Shown here one piece after another: positions 36,301 to 50,100 of a DNA stretch of 64,000 nucleotides (positions within the stretch are counted from its first letter, which is position 1; the number at the start of each line of letters is the position of its first letter). Under the pieces are notes generated by a model. The model worked only from the letters and a program-made list of their open reading frames with translations. It had not been told where the DNA came from and did not search any database. The stretch is from Psettodes erumei (lineage: Eukaryota; Chordata; Actinopteri; Pleuronectiformes; Psettodidae), in NCBI GenBank assembly GCA_016785225.1, contig JAFBJZ010000883.1:345001-409000 (forward strand), written 5' to 3'. The translations under genes and the position numbers were made by a program.

Positions 36301-39300
36301 TGCTCACAATGCCATTTTGAATATTAGCATCCCACCATCGCTCATATACTCCGGAGTTCGAACAAAGGTAGTGACGATGAAGGTTTTTGTCATCCTGCTT
36401 CGAATCAAATATAAATCAAGACAGTGCTGATGTAGAACAGAGTGTCATCTGTGTATGGGTGGATACTGAGACTGTGATTTAAGTTACTGAGCATACAAAT
36501 GTAGGTTGAGAAGAATAATGGACTGGGTATTGAGCATTGTGTGACACCATACGTCACAGTATGAAAAGGTTCATTTGAAATACTGAAGGTTCCCACTGAT
36601 GTGGGATACAGAAAGTAGATGAGACAGTCAGTAATCTTCAGAAAAGCAGCTACGTGGTGTCACTTCAAACGCATATCAAGTGAACACCTGTTCTTCCTTT
36701 TTCATTTAAATTGATTGAATTAGAATGGACTGAAATGGTTTGCAAATTAAAAAGAACACTATTATGCCATCCTTAAGGAAAATACTCAAATCCATTAGGA
36801 CTACTGCATTATGGCTCATAAAACCTTTACTCCAACCAACCCAAATGGACTTGAGACTTCCCCTAGACTGGCCATGAAGGACTTGAAAATACATGGCATG
36901 GCTTGGTACTCGACTTGACAATTGACCTGAACTTGCTCTAAAGGACTGGACAGATTACTTGAGACTTACCTTAAAAGCCCTGGGACACAGGTTACTCCCG
37001 CAGTCAGTCCTGTGTTTGGTTGTTTTCAGGGTGATAACGCAGCAGCAGTGGAGTGTTCTGTTGAGCACACTGTTCTTCAGTGTGAGCTGGGAAACCCCTT
37101 CAAAAGCAACCTGAAGGTACATGTTGTTCGAGATCATCTAATACTGCTGACACTACAGGTGTATTAGTAGTACTAGTACAATTGTCTGTACTGATTTCTG
37201 CAGTGTCATAGTTCTGCTAAGACTCTTTCTGATCCTTCATGGTTTTTGTATTTCAGGTTCAGGTGTTGATCATATTTCAGCCATCTGATATCAGTTTGGA
37301 CACTAAAGAGATTCATTCTCTGCTGCAGTTGTCCACGTAGGACACACACATACACAAACACACACACACCTCTGAATGTGTCTTATTGGACAGATGTTTA
37401 TTTTTGTCTCTATGTGTCTTAAGTCTCAGCGAACAGTCAGATCTTCATCCTGTCTCTGTTTCCATGTTGGTGGAGTATTCACTCCAAACATCCCTCACTC
37501 TGTAAGTACAAAAAAGTAACTGCTGCAGTCACAGTCTCATCATTTCTGACTGTGGATAACACGTTGAAAAATTATCTGTGAGTTTTTTTCCATTCATCTG
37601 CTGATAGCTATGGCTTGAATGTTATGTTGTGCATATATATTGTGTGTTGTTGTGTATATACCGTAAGAAGTTTAATCTAAACCACTGACCCTAGACCTAA
37701 TGGTCGATTGCGTCCTCATAGGATCATTCCACCACGCCCCATCTCATTCAGTGGTCATGTGATCGGTGAGTCAGCCATGAAGAAGACAGAGGATGTTGGC
37801 AGTCTGCTGTTCTTCACCTTCCAGGTGTGTCTTAAATCAGTCACCTCTGTTAATGATGTGTTAACAGATCAGGTGTAACCCACAACCCTCTCTGATAGGT
37901 GCACATCAATGGAAAACCCCTTGGTCGACTGGGCACTCTGGAGGTGGAGTTTAATTGGCCAAGCGTGGTGTCCAATGGGAAGTGGTTGCTGTACCTCACA
38001 GAGATCCAAGTGAGCGGCACTTCAGAGCCTCACTGTAATCCACTGGATAACATCGTCAACGCTCTAAACCTCACGGTAACCGTTACAACCTCATCTCCCA
38101 CAGCATCACACAGATTCATCTTAAAGATATAATCCTGAAGAATGCAGCAGTCACCAATGGACATTCTGTTGACAGTTGCAGTTCATCTTGACAGACAACA
38201 TCTTTGAGCCCATCAATGTAAACCTCTATGGGCTGGCCAACTGTTCTGTCACAAAGGATTTTCTGTTCCTGTTTACTCAGCTGTCAAACGAGGAGAAGAA
38301 GAGGGGGAGGAGGAGTCTGGAGGAGGAGCTGGGCGAGAGGAGGGAGCAGCAGAGTGATAAAACTCTACCTGTCCTCCATCTGCAGGGACAGAAGAAAAAG
38401 TCCTATACTCTGGTACAAACTTTTTCAGGCTTGTTGCAGTACTACAGCCAAATACACAGTGGGGATGCTCAAGAGTAAAAAACAAACTAAAGAACGCCCT
38501 TGTTTAATAGTTCTATAGAAATTAGTGATAAAAAAACAAATAACAAAATTGATGGACTTTTTTGAAAAGTGATGACATTTTAGAAAAGTAAGATCATTTT
38601 TTAAAGTTAGGACATTTAGTCCTCTCCTCACTTTGCTAAAGGATGTTTGAGGGTTTAGACTTGAGTGTGCGGCTGAGGAACAAATATTTTGACTCGAGGT
38701 ACAAAAGTGTGTGTTTTTTACAGGACTGTGTGCACGGGGCTAAATGTGTGACATTTTCCTGTCCTTTGATCAACATGAGCAACACGGCATCTCTGACAAT
38801 TCGAGCCAGACTATGGAACGCCACGATGATTGAGGTACAGACATTTTCAACAAAACTGCTACAAAAGCTCTGCAGAGGTTTTTTTTTTCTTTAAATCTTC
38901 CTTTAGCTTCTAGTTTTGGATTGCCGGCATACAGTATATCTTCTCAGGTTCAGTTTACATTGTAACCGTAACCTAGATGTACCTAATCAAACTTTGACTA
39001 TAGATGTGTCCCTTCAGAAATGGCTCATACTGTATGTTAACATCAATAAAAAGGAATATTTTTTATTTTATATTACTTCCATAAGTGCACCTGTGATCTC
39101 ATGGTTTCTTTTAAATCTTCTTTGTAATCTAATTGGTATCTTATATATCATCATTTAAATTCAAGATATAAAGCACAAAGGCCAGAGCTCATAGGAACAC
39201 AGGTAGATTTGGCAGGACTTATCTGTATCATTGTTATTATTCATTTGAAAAACATTGTGTTTTTAAGAAAGCTTTATGCAGACTCAAATTCCAGTACTCC

Positions 39301-40533
39301 CCACCATCAGCGTTAGAACTAAAGAAGCCTCTTGGATAAGAGGCAAAATGTTTTCTTGAAATCTCAAGTCTAGTTGCCTTACAGAAGTCTTTCAACCCTG
39401 AGAATGACATGGATGACTGAGAATCTACATAGATATCTTTATGCAGACTTAATGCTTGTTGAAATTTTACATTTCCATTCATACAATTGTTTTGAGATGA
39501 TACTATATCAAGATTGGGTGTTGTTAGGCCAATTCTGGAGTTCTTCTGCTCCCCAGTGTGCCTGTTGTTATAATTATAGATACCTTGCAATCATTTTGAG
39601 CGTGTACGGAAGGTCTTCCTCAAAATCAAACTGACACCATTAGATTCAGTTTTCTGAGTACAATCAGTCGACAGGGAAGCAAAAGTCAAAAATGTTTTCA
39701 AAAAGAAAACTTGAAAACTTACTTGAGTGCAACTAAGAGTGTTCATCTCTCTGTGTGTTAGGACTACAGTGATGCCAGGAATGTGCTGGTTCGGGCACGG
39801 GCGAAGTTGAAGCTGCAGACCAACAAACCCACTATCAACATGGAATCTCACAGCACAGAGGTAACGAACCACTCATCTGCAGTTTGCACCTCAAAGAGGC
39901 TCTACACTGTTGCATGAAGATTTATGTAGACTGGCTGCTTGAGCAGTATTTACATTGTGAATCACATTTTCCTCTGAAGATTGAGGTCTACATTTCTCCA
40001 GACCTGGGGCAGCAGGTGGACTCCAGGATCCCCTTGTGGATCGTTGTGGTGTCGGTACTGGCTGGAGTCTTACTGTTGGCTTTTATCTGCCTGTTGCTGT
40101 GGAAGGTAAATTGAGCTGTCCTCTTGAGACACGGACGAAAAAAGCTTTTCTAATCCAGTTGTATTGTATCTCAAGGCACGAAACACAGTGAGGTCAAGAC
40201 CCCACAATAGTTCTATAGTTATATAAAGAAATACAACAGTTCCCACAATGAACCAGAAGTTGGACACAATGGGGAAGAAGCAGAACCAGACTCAGAGTTG
40301 GGTGGCCATCTGCTTCAATACCATTTGGGTTTAAAGAGAGATGGGAAAAAGGGAATAAAAAAGTGGAGGGTGAGTAGATAGAAGAGAGGAGAAAGTGTGG
40401 AGTGAGAAAGAAGGGGAGACAGAACAGGAACAGTTGCACATATTAGTGTAAGTAAACACTGTATAGTGATTGTTCACATGACAGTAATACTAGTTATAAT
40501 TTATGTACTATCACAGAATACTACTACTACAAC

Positions 40534-40577
<44 letters not shown>

Positions 40578-41310
40578 TCAGTGGTAGTCAGATCTGGATC
40601 CTGCAGCTCCGGAGTCAGGTACCTGCAGTATGAGGACAGGGAGAGACAGGAACAGACCAGAAGCACAAGAGGAGGAGAAAGTACCTTGTAGTAGCACCAA
40701 TAAATGCAGAAAGAGAGCTCAGTGTTCACCTTCACAGTTTACCTGAGCCAGCCCAAACTAAAAGATTTAACCATAAGGAAAGTTTTAAGCGTCAATTTAG
40801 AAAGGGAGAGTGTCTCCCTCCAGAACCAGAACTGGGAGATGTTTCCACAGAGGAGGAGGCTGATAGCTGAAAGCTCTACCTTCTGTTCTACTCTTGCAGA
40901 CTGTATGAACTATGTGTAGACCTGCATTTTGAGAACACAGTGGTCTATTGTGGTAGGGAACAATGAGTTGTCCAAGATGTGATGGTGCTTGACCATTAAG
41001 AGTTTTGCAAGGACGATGATCTTAAAACACCTTCTTCATTTTATGCAGAGAAGCTAACACAGGAGAGATATGTTATCTTCTTCGAGTTACAGTCTACTTG
41101 CACTTTATTTATATTTTGCTTTCTTGTGAGCGTGAAATCATGACTTTATCTCATCATCACCTCCTGCTTGGTGCTGTTGGGTTGCCCCTTGCTTTTCAGT
41201 GTGGGTTCTTCAGGAGAGCCAGCACCAGAGAGCTGTATGAGGCAAAGACCCAGAAGGCCCACATGAAGAGCCAACCATCTGAGAATGAGAGGCTGACTGG
41301 GGAGCTCTGA
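26522..41310 (+). CDS. itga3: Integrin alpha-3 chain (laminin-binding class), complete
   Basis: 27 exons: 26522-26679, 29185-29312, 29634-29719, 29983-30119, 30216-30322, 30438-30530, 30845-30904, 30997-31150, 31630-31823, 31922-32010, 32306-32439, 32882-32959, 33060-33127, 34320-34453, 34569-34712, 35228-35325, 36199-36367, 37030-37116, 37257-37336, 37424-37501, 37722-37824, 37899-38075, 38281-38412, 38724-38834, 39762-39860, 39980-40105, 41200-41310. Every junction keeps phase; total 1044 aa (human about 1051). The start ATG has good context and opens a signal peptide ending near VCVA, with mature FNLDTSFPLL. The propeller has Ca loops DLNNDGWND, DLNQDGFQD and DVDGNKYPD. A basic proprotein site, KKRGRRS, lies in exon 23, followed by the light chain and TM helix (about 40030-40105). 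The tail CGFFRRASTRELYEAK...QPSENERLTGEL matches alpha-3A rather than alpha-6 or alpha-7. Family role: laminin receptor with beta-1 on epithelia. Confidence 0.94.
26680..29184. other. First intron of itga3 with a degenerate CCTTGAGG/GGTTCTTGAGG repeat
   Basis: Besides a (GT)n tract (26985-27014) and another at 28508-28531, the intron carries many loose copies of words such as ccttgagg, ggttcttgag and ttccaggatcc. They concentrate at 27180-27310, 28030-28350 and 28800-29120. No coding exon was found in it. Confidence 0.5.
30180..30210. repeat. (TG)n microsatellite at the acceptor of itga3 exon 30216-30322
   Basis: The tract ends just before tctttag. Confidence 0.95.
33031..33056. repeat. (GT)n microsatellite at the acceptor of itga3 exon 33060-33127
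   Basis: The tract runs directly into the CAG acceptor. It is preceded by a short ctaacaagctaacagg tandem repeat (32984-33022). Confidence 0.95.
33318..33363. repeat. (CA)n microsatellite in itga3 intron
   Basis: A long CA tract with one ATA interruption; another CA tract lies at about 33457-33481. Confidence 0.95.
40536..40576. repeat. (AAT)n microsatellite in the last itga3 intron
   Basis: About 13 uninterrupted triplets. Confidence 0.95.
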
Positions 41311-44180
41311 GCCTGGGCACGGTGCTTCTAGCTCTGCTGGAAGGACCAGCTGCTTACTGACTGTCACTGAATAGTTACAGGCTGCTGCTGACAGAAATAA
41401 TCAGCAACAGGCAGTAATGTTCTGTTACTGACTAGTTACAGACTGCTGCCGAGTGACCATTACTGTAACTGACTGGTTATTGACTGATCACTACTGGTAC
41501 TGTTTCTCATTTTTCTTTGTTTATAATACATTTTTAGAGTACTTATCTGTGTATAGTTTGTATGTACATAACAGATTATGTATGCTACCAGACACTCAAA
41601 TTACCCTTGTCGATCTATCTCAGTGTTGCTAACTGGTAACAGGTTGCTACTTACTCACCAGTTTTGGTTATTGACCAATTATAGACTGTCTATTAATATA
41701 ACTGGCTATTACTGACTGTTTCCTTACTGTTACTGGCTGGTCACTTTCTGGTTACTGACCAACTGGCAGGTTGGCTGTTTTTCCTCAGTTGTCAGTAAGT
41801 CAGTCAGTCCAGATGTTGAGGGTTTTTAAACAAACTTCTTTAATTCTTTTTCTTCTTTCAGCTGTTATGATTTATCCTGCATGTGATTGATCAGCTTGTC
41901 AACTCAATTGATCTTCATAATATGTATACAAAGTTATTATAATGAAAATCCAGGCAGAGAGGAAACCTCACATCTGTAGTGTGTTTTTGAGTTGAGAATA
42001 GTGACAGTAAAGGGAGAAGGTTTTCCAAAATAATGTCATAAATATTTTTTATACCTCAGTCAACATCATAGAAAAAACTATGATGATAAAAAACTAAATA
42101 AGTATTTGTTGTGACCCCCCCTCTCCCTTTGCCAGTTGTCATCACTTAACCTGCACATTGTTTTTCAGGTATTTGGCAGGTAGGTTGTTCCAGGTATACT
42201 GGAAAAACTGCCACCAGCAGAATATGTCTGTGTATGGTGTGTAGAGAATTATTGTTAGTGTTTTATTAATGTGTAAGAAGCATTTAATGTTTTCATTGGT
42301 GGATATGAAGCTGGCTTTAATGATATTAAACAAAATGAAAGCAATGTTGATTAGTCAGATGAAAACAATGTTTGTGTTATCAATATATATATATTGTGTA
42401 TTTTCTGTCTACCTATTTTCTTGTTCACCTGTCCAACTGTCTACTTCATGCTGCTCTGTGGACACGTGAGATTTTTCATGGTGATCCATAGTCCTGAACC
42501 AGACCAGATCAGACTACTCCAGACTAAACTGGACTGAACTGGTCCAACACACTGCCAAGCTGTTTGTGTGTGAGTGTGTGTTTGTTGTCATGTGACAATC
42601 TCATAACTGTTTTAGTTTCAAGAGTATTAAAAAAACTAGAGACTTGGGTTTTTCAGCTGAAAAAAGGTTTAATGTGGTTCATCTATTGCTCTATAAACAA
42701 GAGATTGTCATTAACATTTATACAGAATTTTTTTTTTAGGGGTAGGGTCTTCACATACACAATGAATGGTGAAGGTCGATATTCCATAATTCCAACTCAA
42801 ATTCCCATCTACTAAACAGAAACTTGTTTTTTCCATATTCCATATTCCAAACAAAAAAGATGGAATGTGGTGCAATTCCAAATTTGACCATGGGAGGCAG
42901 TCACGCTCCACGAAACAGAAGCAACCCCGAACTCTACCAGATTCCATTTTGTCATTCCAAAAATGACCACTAGGTGCAGTATAACCTAAACATTCAATTT
43001 TTTAAAATATAGATTACACCAAATCCAGATTTTTATCTGTTGCCATTGTAATAAGTCAAATCTTAATCAGATGCTTTAATTAAGTGTTTAATGACTTCCT
43101 TTTGTGTCAAAAGTGTAAAAATTGACACGCTTTACCAGCTTTCAGTCAGAAGGGCTCTGTAGTCTCTATCCCAGTGTTTGGCAACATTGAAAACTCTGGA
43201 GTTGCAAAAGGCAAACCAAGGCAGTCAGGAGAAGAGAAAAATGAGCCGGGTATGGAAATTGTTTTTGACTTTTTAAGTGTGGGCTGTAGACCAAAAAGAG
43301 AGACGTTTCTCATCATCTTCTTGTAGGGCCTGCCGAGCTGAGCCGGGGTGTCTTTGAAGGAAAGCTCCACCCCCTTCCTGTCCAGAGCTATGGGGCGCCA
43401 AATATTGAGCTTTTTTACTTCGTTAAGTGCAGTATCTTTTGAAGGGAAGCAGCCTGGGGTGTGTGACAGACATTGTTGGAAAGCTCTTAGCATCATTGCA
43501 ATGACCATCATTTTCCGTCGTCAAAAAAGAAGAAATGTGAGGTATTCTGGAAATGAGATCAAAAAAGATGAACTGCCTCCCCACAGATGGCTGCCTAAAA
43601 ACAATCCCCGTGCGGGGCCTCCAAGCATTCCCAGACAGGTGTGTAATGTGAATGTGGAAGTCAGTAGATATATTTGATCTAATGGAGCAACTGTGAAAAA
43701 CGGTACAGTTACATTCATATTTTCTGCTTCTGTCAGTCAGGACATGAAGATCAAGAAGAACCAAAAAGAAAACAAGTTGGAAAAGGAGACCCACTGAATG
43801 ATCTGTACGTGGAAATCGTTCATACGTCACTGTTTCAAAGATAAAACGTCTGTGAAAAAGTGTGAAAAGTTCTGTGTTTGTATCTGTTGCCTGTGTCACA
43901 TCTCGATGACCTCCGTGTTCCTCTATCCCATATATCTGTAGCAAATTCTTGTGTTGTTTTGGCTGTAAATCCGTTACAAATGTGCTCTGACAAAGAACTG
44001 TTGGACCTTGTTCAAAAATAGCTTCAGCCTGCAATGTCTGGCAGATTACTGTATGTTATGAAAGCAGTTTAAAGGGGAAAAACACAAAACAGAATTTAAT
44101 TTTTGTATGTTGAACTGAGGAATTGAGAAACTAAGATACAATGAAAGTGTCATATGTTAAGTTTGTTAAATATAATACAC
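41311..44180. other. 3' flank of itga3 up to the satellite, no gene recognised
   Basis: Contains the presumed itga3 3' UTR and unassigned AT-rich sequence. At about 43146-44034 two overlapping - strand open frames (121 and 203 codons) and a + strand frame (43348-43677) appear. I do not recognise any of them and see no splice pattern or domain. Some of it may be an old repeat. Confidence 0.5.
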
Positions 44181-47100
44181 TTTTGTCCAAAAACTGCCCG
44201 AAAACGCCCTAGAATTTGCGTTTGGTGGTGCCCCCACTGGATAAAATGCGTTAAAAATGGAAACCGGGACGATTTTTTTTCGGCGCGTAGATAGGAACCC
44301 AGAAAATTTTGATACTGCACTTTGACCATACTAATGAAGCAAAAGGTGAAAAATTTTTTTGTCCAAAAACTGCCCGAAACGTCCTAGAATTGCGTTTGGT
44401 GGTGCCCCACTGGATAAAATGCATTAAAAATGCAAACCGGGACGACTTTTCGTGCGCGAGATATAAACCCGGAAAATTTTTGATACTGCACTTTGACCAT
44501 ACTAATGAAGCAAAAGGTGAAAAATTTTTTTGTCCAAAAAACTGCCCGAAACGTCCTAGAATTGCGTTTGGTGGTGCCCCCACTGGATAAAAAATTTAAA
44601 AAAATGAAACCGGATTTTTTTTTTCGCGCGCGAGATATAAACCCAGAAAAATTTTGATACTGCACTTTGACCATACTAATGAGCAAAAGGTGAAAAATTT
44701 TTTTTGTCCAAAAAACTGCCCAAACGCCCTAGAATTGCGTTTTGGTGGTGCCCCCACTGGATAAAATGCGTTAAAAATGGAAACGTGGACGATTTTTTTT
44801 TTCGCGCGATAGATATAAACCCAGAAAATTTTTGATACTGCACTTTGACCATACTAATGAAGCAAAAGGTGAAAATTTTTTTTGTCCAAAAAACTGCCCG
44901 AAACGTCCTAGAATTGCGTTTGGTGGTGCCCCCACTGGATAAAATGCATTAAAAATGCAAACCGGGACGACGACTTTTTTTTCGGCGCGAGATATAAACC
45001 CAGAAAATTTTGATACTGCACTTTGACCATACTAATGAAGCAAAAGGTGAAAAAAAATTTTTTTGTCCAAAAACTGCCCCAAACGCCCTAGAATTATGTT
45101 TGGTGGTGCCCCCACTGGAAAATGAAAAAATGCGTTAAAAAAAAAAAACCGGATGACGACTTTTTCGTGCGCGAGATAGGAACCCAGAAAAATTTTGATA
45201 CTGCACTTTGACCATAGAAATGAAGCAAAAGGTGAAAATTTTTTTTTTGTCCAAAAACTGCCCGAAACGCCCTAGAATTGCGTTTGGTGGTGCCCCCACT
45301 GGATAAAATGCGTTAAAAATGGAAACCGGGACGACTTTTTCGCGGCGCGCGAGATATAAACCCAGAAAAATTTTGATACTGCACTTTGACCATACTAATG
45401 AAGCAAAAGGTGAAAATTTTTTTTTGTCCAAAAAACTGCCCCAAACGCCCTAGAATTGCGTTTGGTGGTGCCCCACTGGAAAAATGCGTTAAAAAATGGA
45501 AATAGATAGAACCCAGACGACTTTTTCGCGCGCGCGAGATATAAACCCAGAAAATTTTGATACTACTGCACTTTGACCATACTAATGCTAAAAATGAAGC
45601 AAAAGGTGAAAATTTTTTTGTCCAAAAACTGCCCCAAACGCCCTAGAATTGCGTTTGGTGGTGCCCCCACTGGATAAAATGCGTTAAAAATGAAAACCGG
45701 GATTTTTTTTCGCGCGCGAGATATAAACCCAGAAAATTTTTGATACTGCACTTTGACCATACTAATGAAGCAAAAGGTGAAATTTTTTTTTTGTCCAAAA
45801 ACTGCCCCAAACGCCCTAGAATTATGTTTGGTGGTGCCCCCACTGGATAAAATGCATTAAAAATGAAAAACCGGGACGACTTTTTTCGCGCGAGATATAA
45901 ACCCAGAAAAATTTTGATACTGCACTTTGACCATACTAATGAAGCAAAAGGTGAAAAATTTTTTTGTCCAAAAACTGCCCAAACGCCCTAGAATTGCGTT
46001 TGGTGGTGCCCCACTGGATAAAATGCATTAAAATGCAAAAACCGGGACGACTTTTTTTTACTGCGCGCGAGATATAAAACCAGAGAAAATTTTTGATACT
46101 GCACTTTGACCATACTAATGAAGCAAAAGGTGAAATTTTTTTTTTGTCCAAAAAAAACTGCCCCAAACGCCCTAGAATTGCGTTTTTGGTGGTGCCCCCA
46201 CTGGATAAAATGCGTTAAAAATGAAAACCGGGACGACTTTTTCGCGCGCGCGAGAGATAGGAACCCAGAAAAATTTTGATACTGCACTTTGACCATACTA
46301 ATGAAGCAAAGGTGAAAAAATTTTTTTGTCCAAAAAAACTGCCCAAACGCCCTAGAATTGCGTTTGGTGGTGCCCCCACTGGATGGATAAAATGCATTAA
46401 AAATGGAAACCGGACGACTTTTTCGCGCGCGCGAGATATAAACCCAGAAAATTTTTGATACTGCACTTTGACCTTAGAAATGAAGCAAAAGGTGAAAATT
46501 TTTTTTGTCCAAAAAACTGCCCAAAACGTCCTAGAATTGCGTTTGGTGGTGCCCCCACTGGATAAAATGCATTAAAAATGGAAAAACCGGACGACTTTTT
46601 TTTCGCGCGCGAGATATAAACCCAGAAATTTTTTTGATACTGCACTTTGACCATACTAATGAAGCAAAAAAGGTGAAAATTTTTTTTTTTTGTCCAAAAA
46701 ACTGCCCCCAAACGCCCTAGAATTGCGTTTGGTGGTGCCCCCACTGGATATAATGCGTTAAAAATGGAAACCGTGACGACTTTTCGCGCGCGAGATAGGA
46801 ACCCAGAAAAATTTTGATACTGCACTTTGACCATACTAATGAAGCAAAAGGTGAAAATTTTTTTTGTCCAAAAAACTGCCCGAAACGTCCTAGAATTGCG
46901 TTTGGTGGTGCCCCCACTGGATAAAATGCATTAAAATGGAAACCGGGACGACTTTTTTTTCGCGCGCGAGATATAAACCCAGAAAATTTTTGATACTGCA
47001 CTTTGACCATACTAATGAAGCAAAAGAAAATTTTTTTTTGTCCAAAAAACTGCCCAAACGCCCCTAGAATTGCGTTTGGTGGTGCCCCCCACTGGATAAA

Positions 47101-50100
47101 ATGCATTAAAAATGGAAACCGGGACGACTTTTTTTCGCGCGCGAGAGATAAACCCAGAAAATTTTTTGATACTGCACTTTGACCATACTAATGAAGCAAA
47201 AGGTGAAAATTTTTTTTGTCCAAAAAAAAACTGCCCCAAACGCCCTAGAATTGCGTGTTTGGTGGTGCCCCCACTGGATAAAATGCGTTAAAAATGAAAA
47301 CGGGACGACTTTTTCGCGCGCGAGATAAACCCAGAAAATTTTGATACTGCACTTTGACCTTACTAATGAGCAAAAAAAGGTGAAAATTTTTTTGTCCAAA
47401 AAACTGCCCAAACGCCCTAGAATTGCGCTTTGGTGGTGCCCCACTGGATAAAATGCGTTAAAAATGGAAACCGGACGGACGACTTTTTTCGCGCGAGATA
47501 GGAACCCAGAAAATTTTGATACTGCACTTTGACCATACTAATGAAGCAAAAGGTTAAAATTTTTTTTGTCCAAAAAACTGCCCAAAAATGTCCTAGAATT
47601 GCGTTTGGTGGTGCCCCCACTGGATAAAATGCATTAAAAATGCAAACCGGGACGACTTTTTTCGCGCGAGATAGATATAAACCCGAAAAATTTTTGATAC
47701 TGCACTTTGACCATACTAATGAAGCAAAAGGTGAAAATTTTTTTTTTTTTGTCCAAAAACTGCCCAAACGCCCTAGAATTGCGTTTGGTGGTGCCCCCAC
47801 TGGATAAATGTTAAAAAAAAATGGACAAACCGGGATTTTTTTTTCGCGCGCGAGATATAAACCCAGAAAAATTTTTGATACTGCACTTTGACCATACTAA
47901 TGAAGCAAAAGGTGAAAATTTTTTTTTTGTCAAAAAAAACTGCCCAAACGCCCTAGAATTGCGTTTGGTGGTGCCCCACTGGATAAAATGCGCGTAAAAA
48001 TGGAAACCGGGACGACTTTTTCGCGCGCGAGATATAAACCCAGAAAATTTTTGATACTGCACTTTGACCATACTAATGAAGCAAAAAAGGTGAAAAATTT
48101 TTTTTTGTCCAAAAACTGCCCCAAACGCCCTAGAATTTGCGTTTGGTGGTGCCCCCACTGGATTAAAAAAAAAATTAAAAATGAAAACCCGGACGACTTT
48201 TTTTGCGCGAGATATAAACCCAGAAAAATTTTTGATACTGCACTTTGACCATACTAATGAAGCAAAAGGTGAAAATTTTTTTTTTTGTCCAAAAACTGCC
48301 CAAAACGCCCTAGAATTGCTTTGGTGGTGCCCCCACTGGATAAAATGCATTAAAAATGCAAACCGGGACGACTTTTTCGCGGCGCGAGATATAAACCCAG
48401 AAAATTTTTGATACTGCACTTTGACCATACTAATGAAGCAAAAAAGAAAAAAATTTTTTTTTGTCCAAAAAACTGCCCCAAACGCCCTAGAATTTGCGTT
48501 TGGTGGTGCCCCACTGGATAAAATGCATTAAAAATGGAAACCGGGACGACGATTTTCGCGCGCGCGAGATCGGCGCGAGATATAAACCCAGAAAATTTTT
48601 TTTGATACTGCACTTTGACCATATGAAATGCAAAAGCAAAAGGTTTTTTTTTTTGTCCAAAAACTGCCCTTCAAACGCCCCTAGAATTGCGTTTGGTGGT
48701 GCCCCCACTGGATAAAATGCATTAAAAATGGAAACCGACGACTTTTTTTTTTTCGCGCGTAGATAGATAAACCCAGAAATTTTTTTGATACTGCACTTTG
48801 ACCATACTAATGAAGCAAAAGGTGAAAAATTTTTTTTTTGTCCAAAAACTGCCCCAAACGCCCTAGAGAATTGCGTTTGGTGGTGCCCCCACTGGATAAA
48901 ATGCATTAAAAATGCAAACCGGGACGACTTTTTCGCGGCGCGAGATATAAACCCGGAAAATTTTTGATACTGCACTTTTTGACCATATGAAATGAAGCAA
49001 AAGGTGAAAATTTTTTTTTTGTCCAAAAACTGCCCAAACGCCCTAGAATTGCGTTTGGTGGTGCCCCCACTGGATAAAATGCGTTAAAAATGGAAAACCG
49101 TGACTTTTTTTTCGGCGCGAGATAGGAACCCAGAAAATTTTTGATACTGCACTTTGACCATAGAAATGAAGCAAAAGGTGAAAAATTTTTTTGTCCAAAA
49201 ACTGCCCCAAACGCCCTAGAATTGCGTTTGGTGCCCCCCCCACTGGATAAAATGCGTTAAAATGAAAACGGGACGACTTTTTCGCGCGCGAGATATAAAC
49301 CAGAAAAATTTTGATACTGCACTTTGACCATACTAATGAAGCAAAAGGTGAAAAATTTTTTTTTTTGTCCAAAAAACTGCCCAAAAACGCCCTAGAATTG
49401 CGCCCCACTTTGGTGGTGCCCCCACTGGATAAAATGCATTAAAAATGGAAAACCGGGACGACTTTTTTTCGCGCGCGCGCGAGATATAAACCCAGAAAAA
49501 TTTTTGATACTGCACTTTGACCATACTAACTAATGAAGCAAGGTGAAAATTTTTTTTTTTGTCCAAAAAAAACTGCCCAAACGCCCTAGAATTGCGCTTT
49601 GGTGGTGCCCCCACTGGATAAAATGCATTAAAAATGCAAACCGTTGAAATGAGCAAAAGGTGAAAATTTTTTTTGTCCAAAAAAACGCGCGAGATATAAA
49701 CCAGAAAATTTTTGATACTGCACTTTGACCTAATGAATGAAAAAGGTGAAAATTTTTTTTGTCAAAAAAAACTGCCCGAAACGCCCTAGAATTGCGTTTG
49801 GTGGTGCCCCCACTGGATAAAATGTTAAAAATTAAAAATGCAAACCGGGACGACTTTTTTTTCGCGCGCGAGATATAAACCCAGAAATTTTTTTGATACT
49901 GCACTTTGACCATACTAATGAAGCAAAAGGTGAATTTTTTTTTTTGTCCAAAAAACTGCCCAAACGCCCTAGAATTGCGTTTGGTGGTGCCCCCACTGGA
50001 TAAAATGCATTAAAAATGCAAACCGGATTTTTTTTTTTCGCGCGCGAGATATAAACCCAGAAAATTTTTGATACTGCACTTTGACCATACTAATGAAGCA

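Noticed and set aside
43423..44034. 203-codon - strand ORF after itga3
   Set aside because: No recognisable domain, unusual composition and overlapping frames on both strands; listed only as unassigned sequence.
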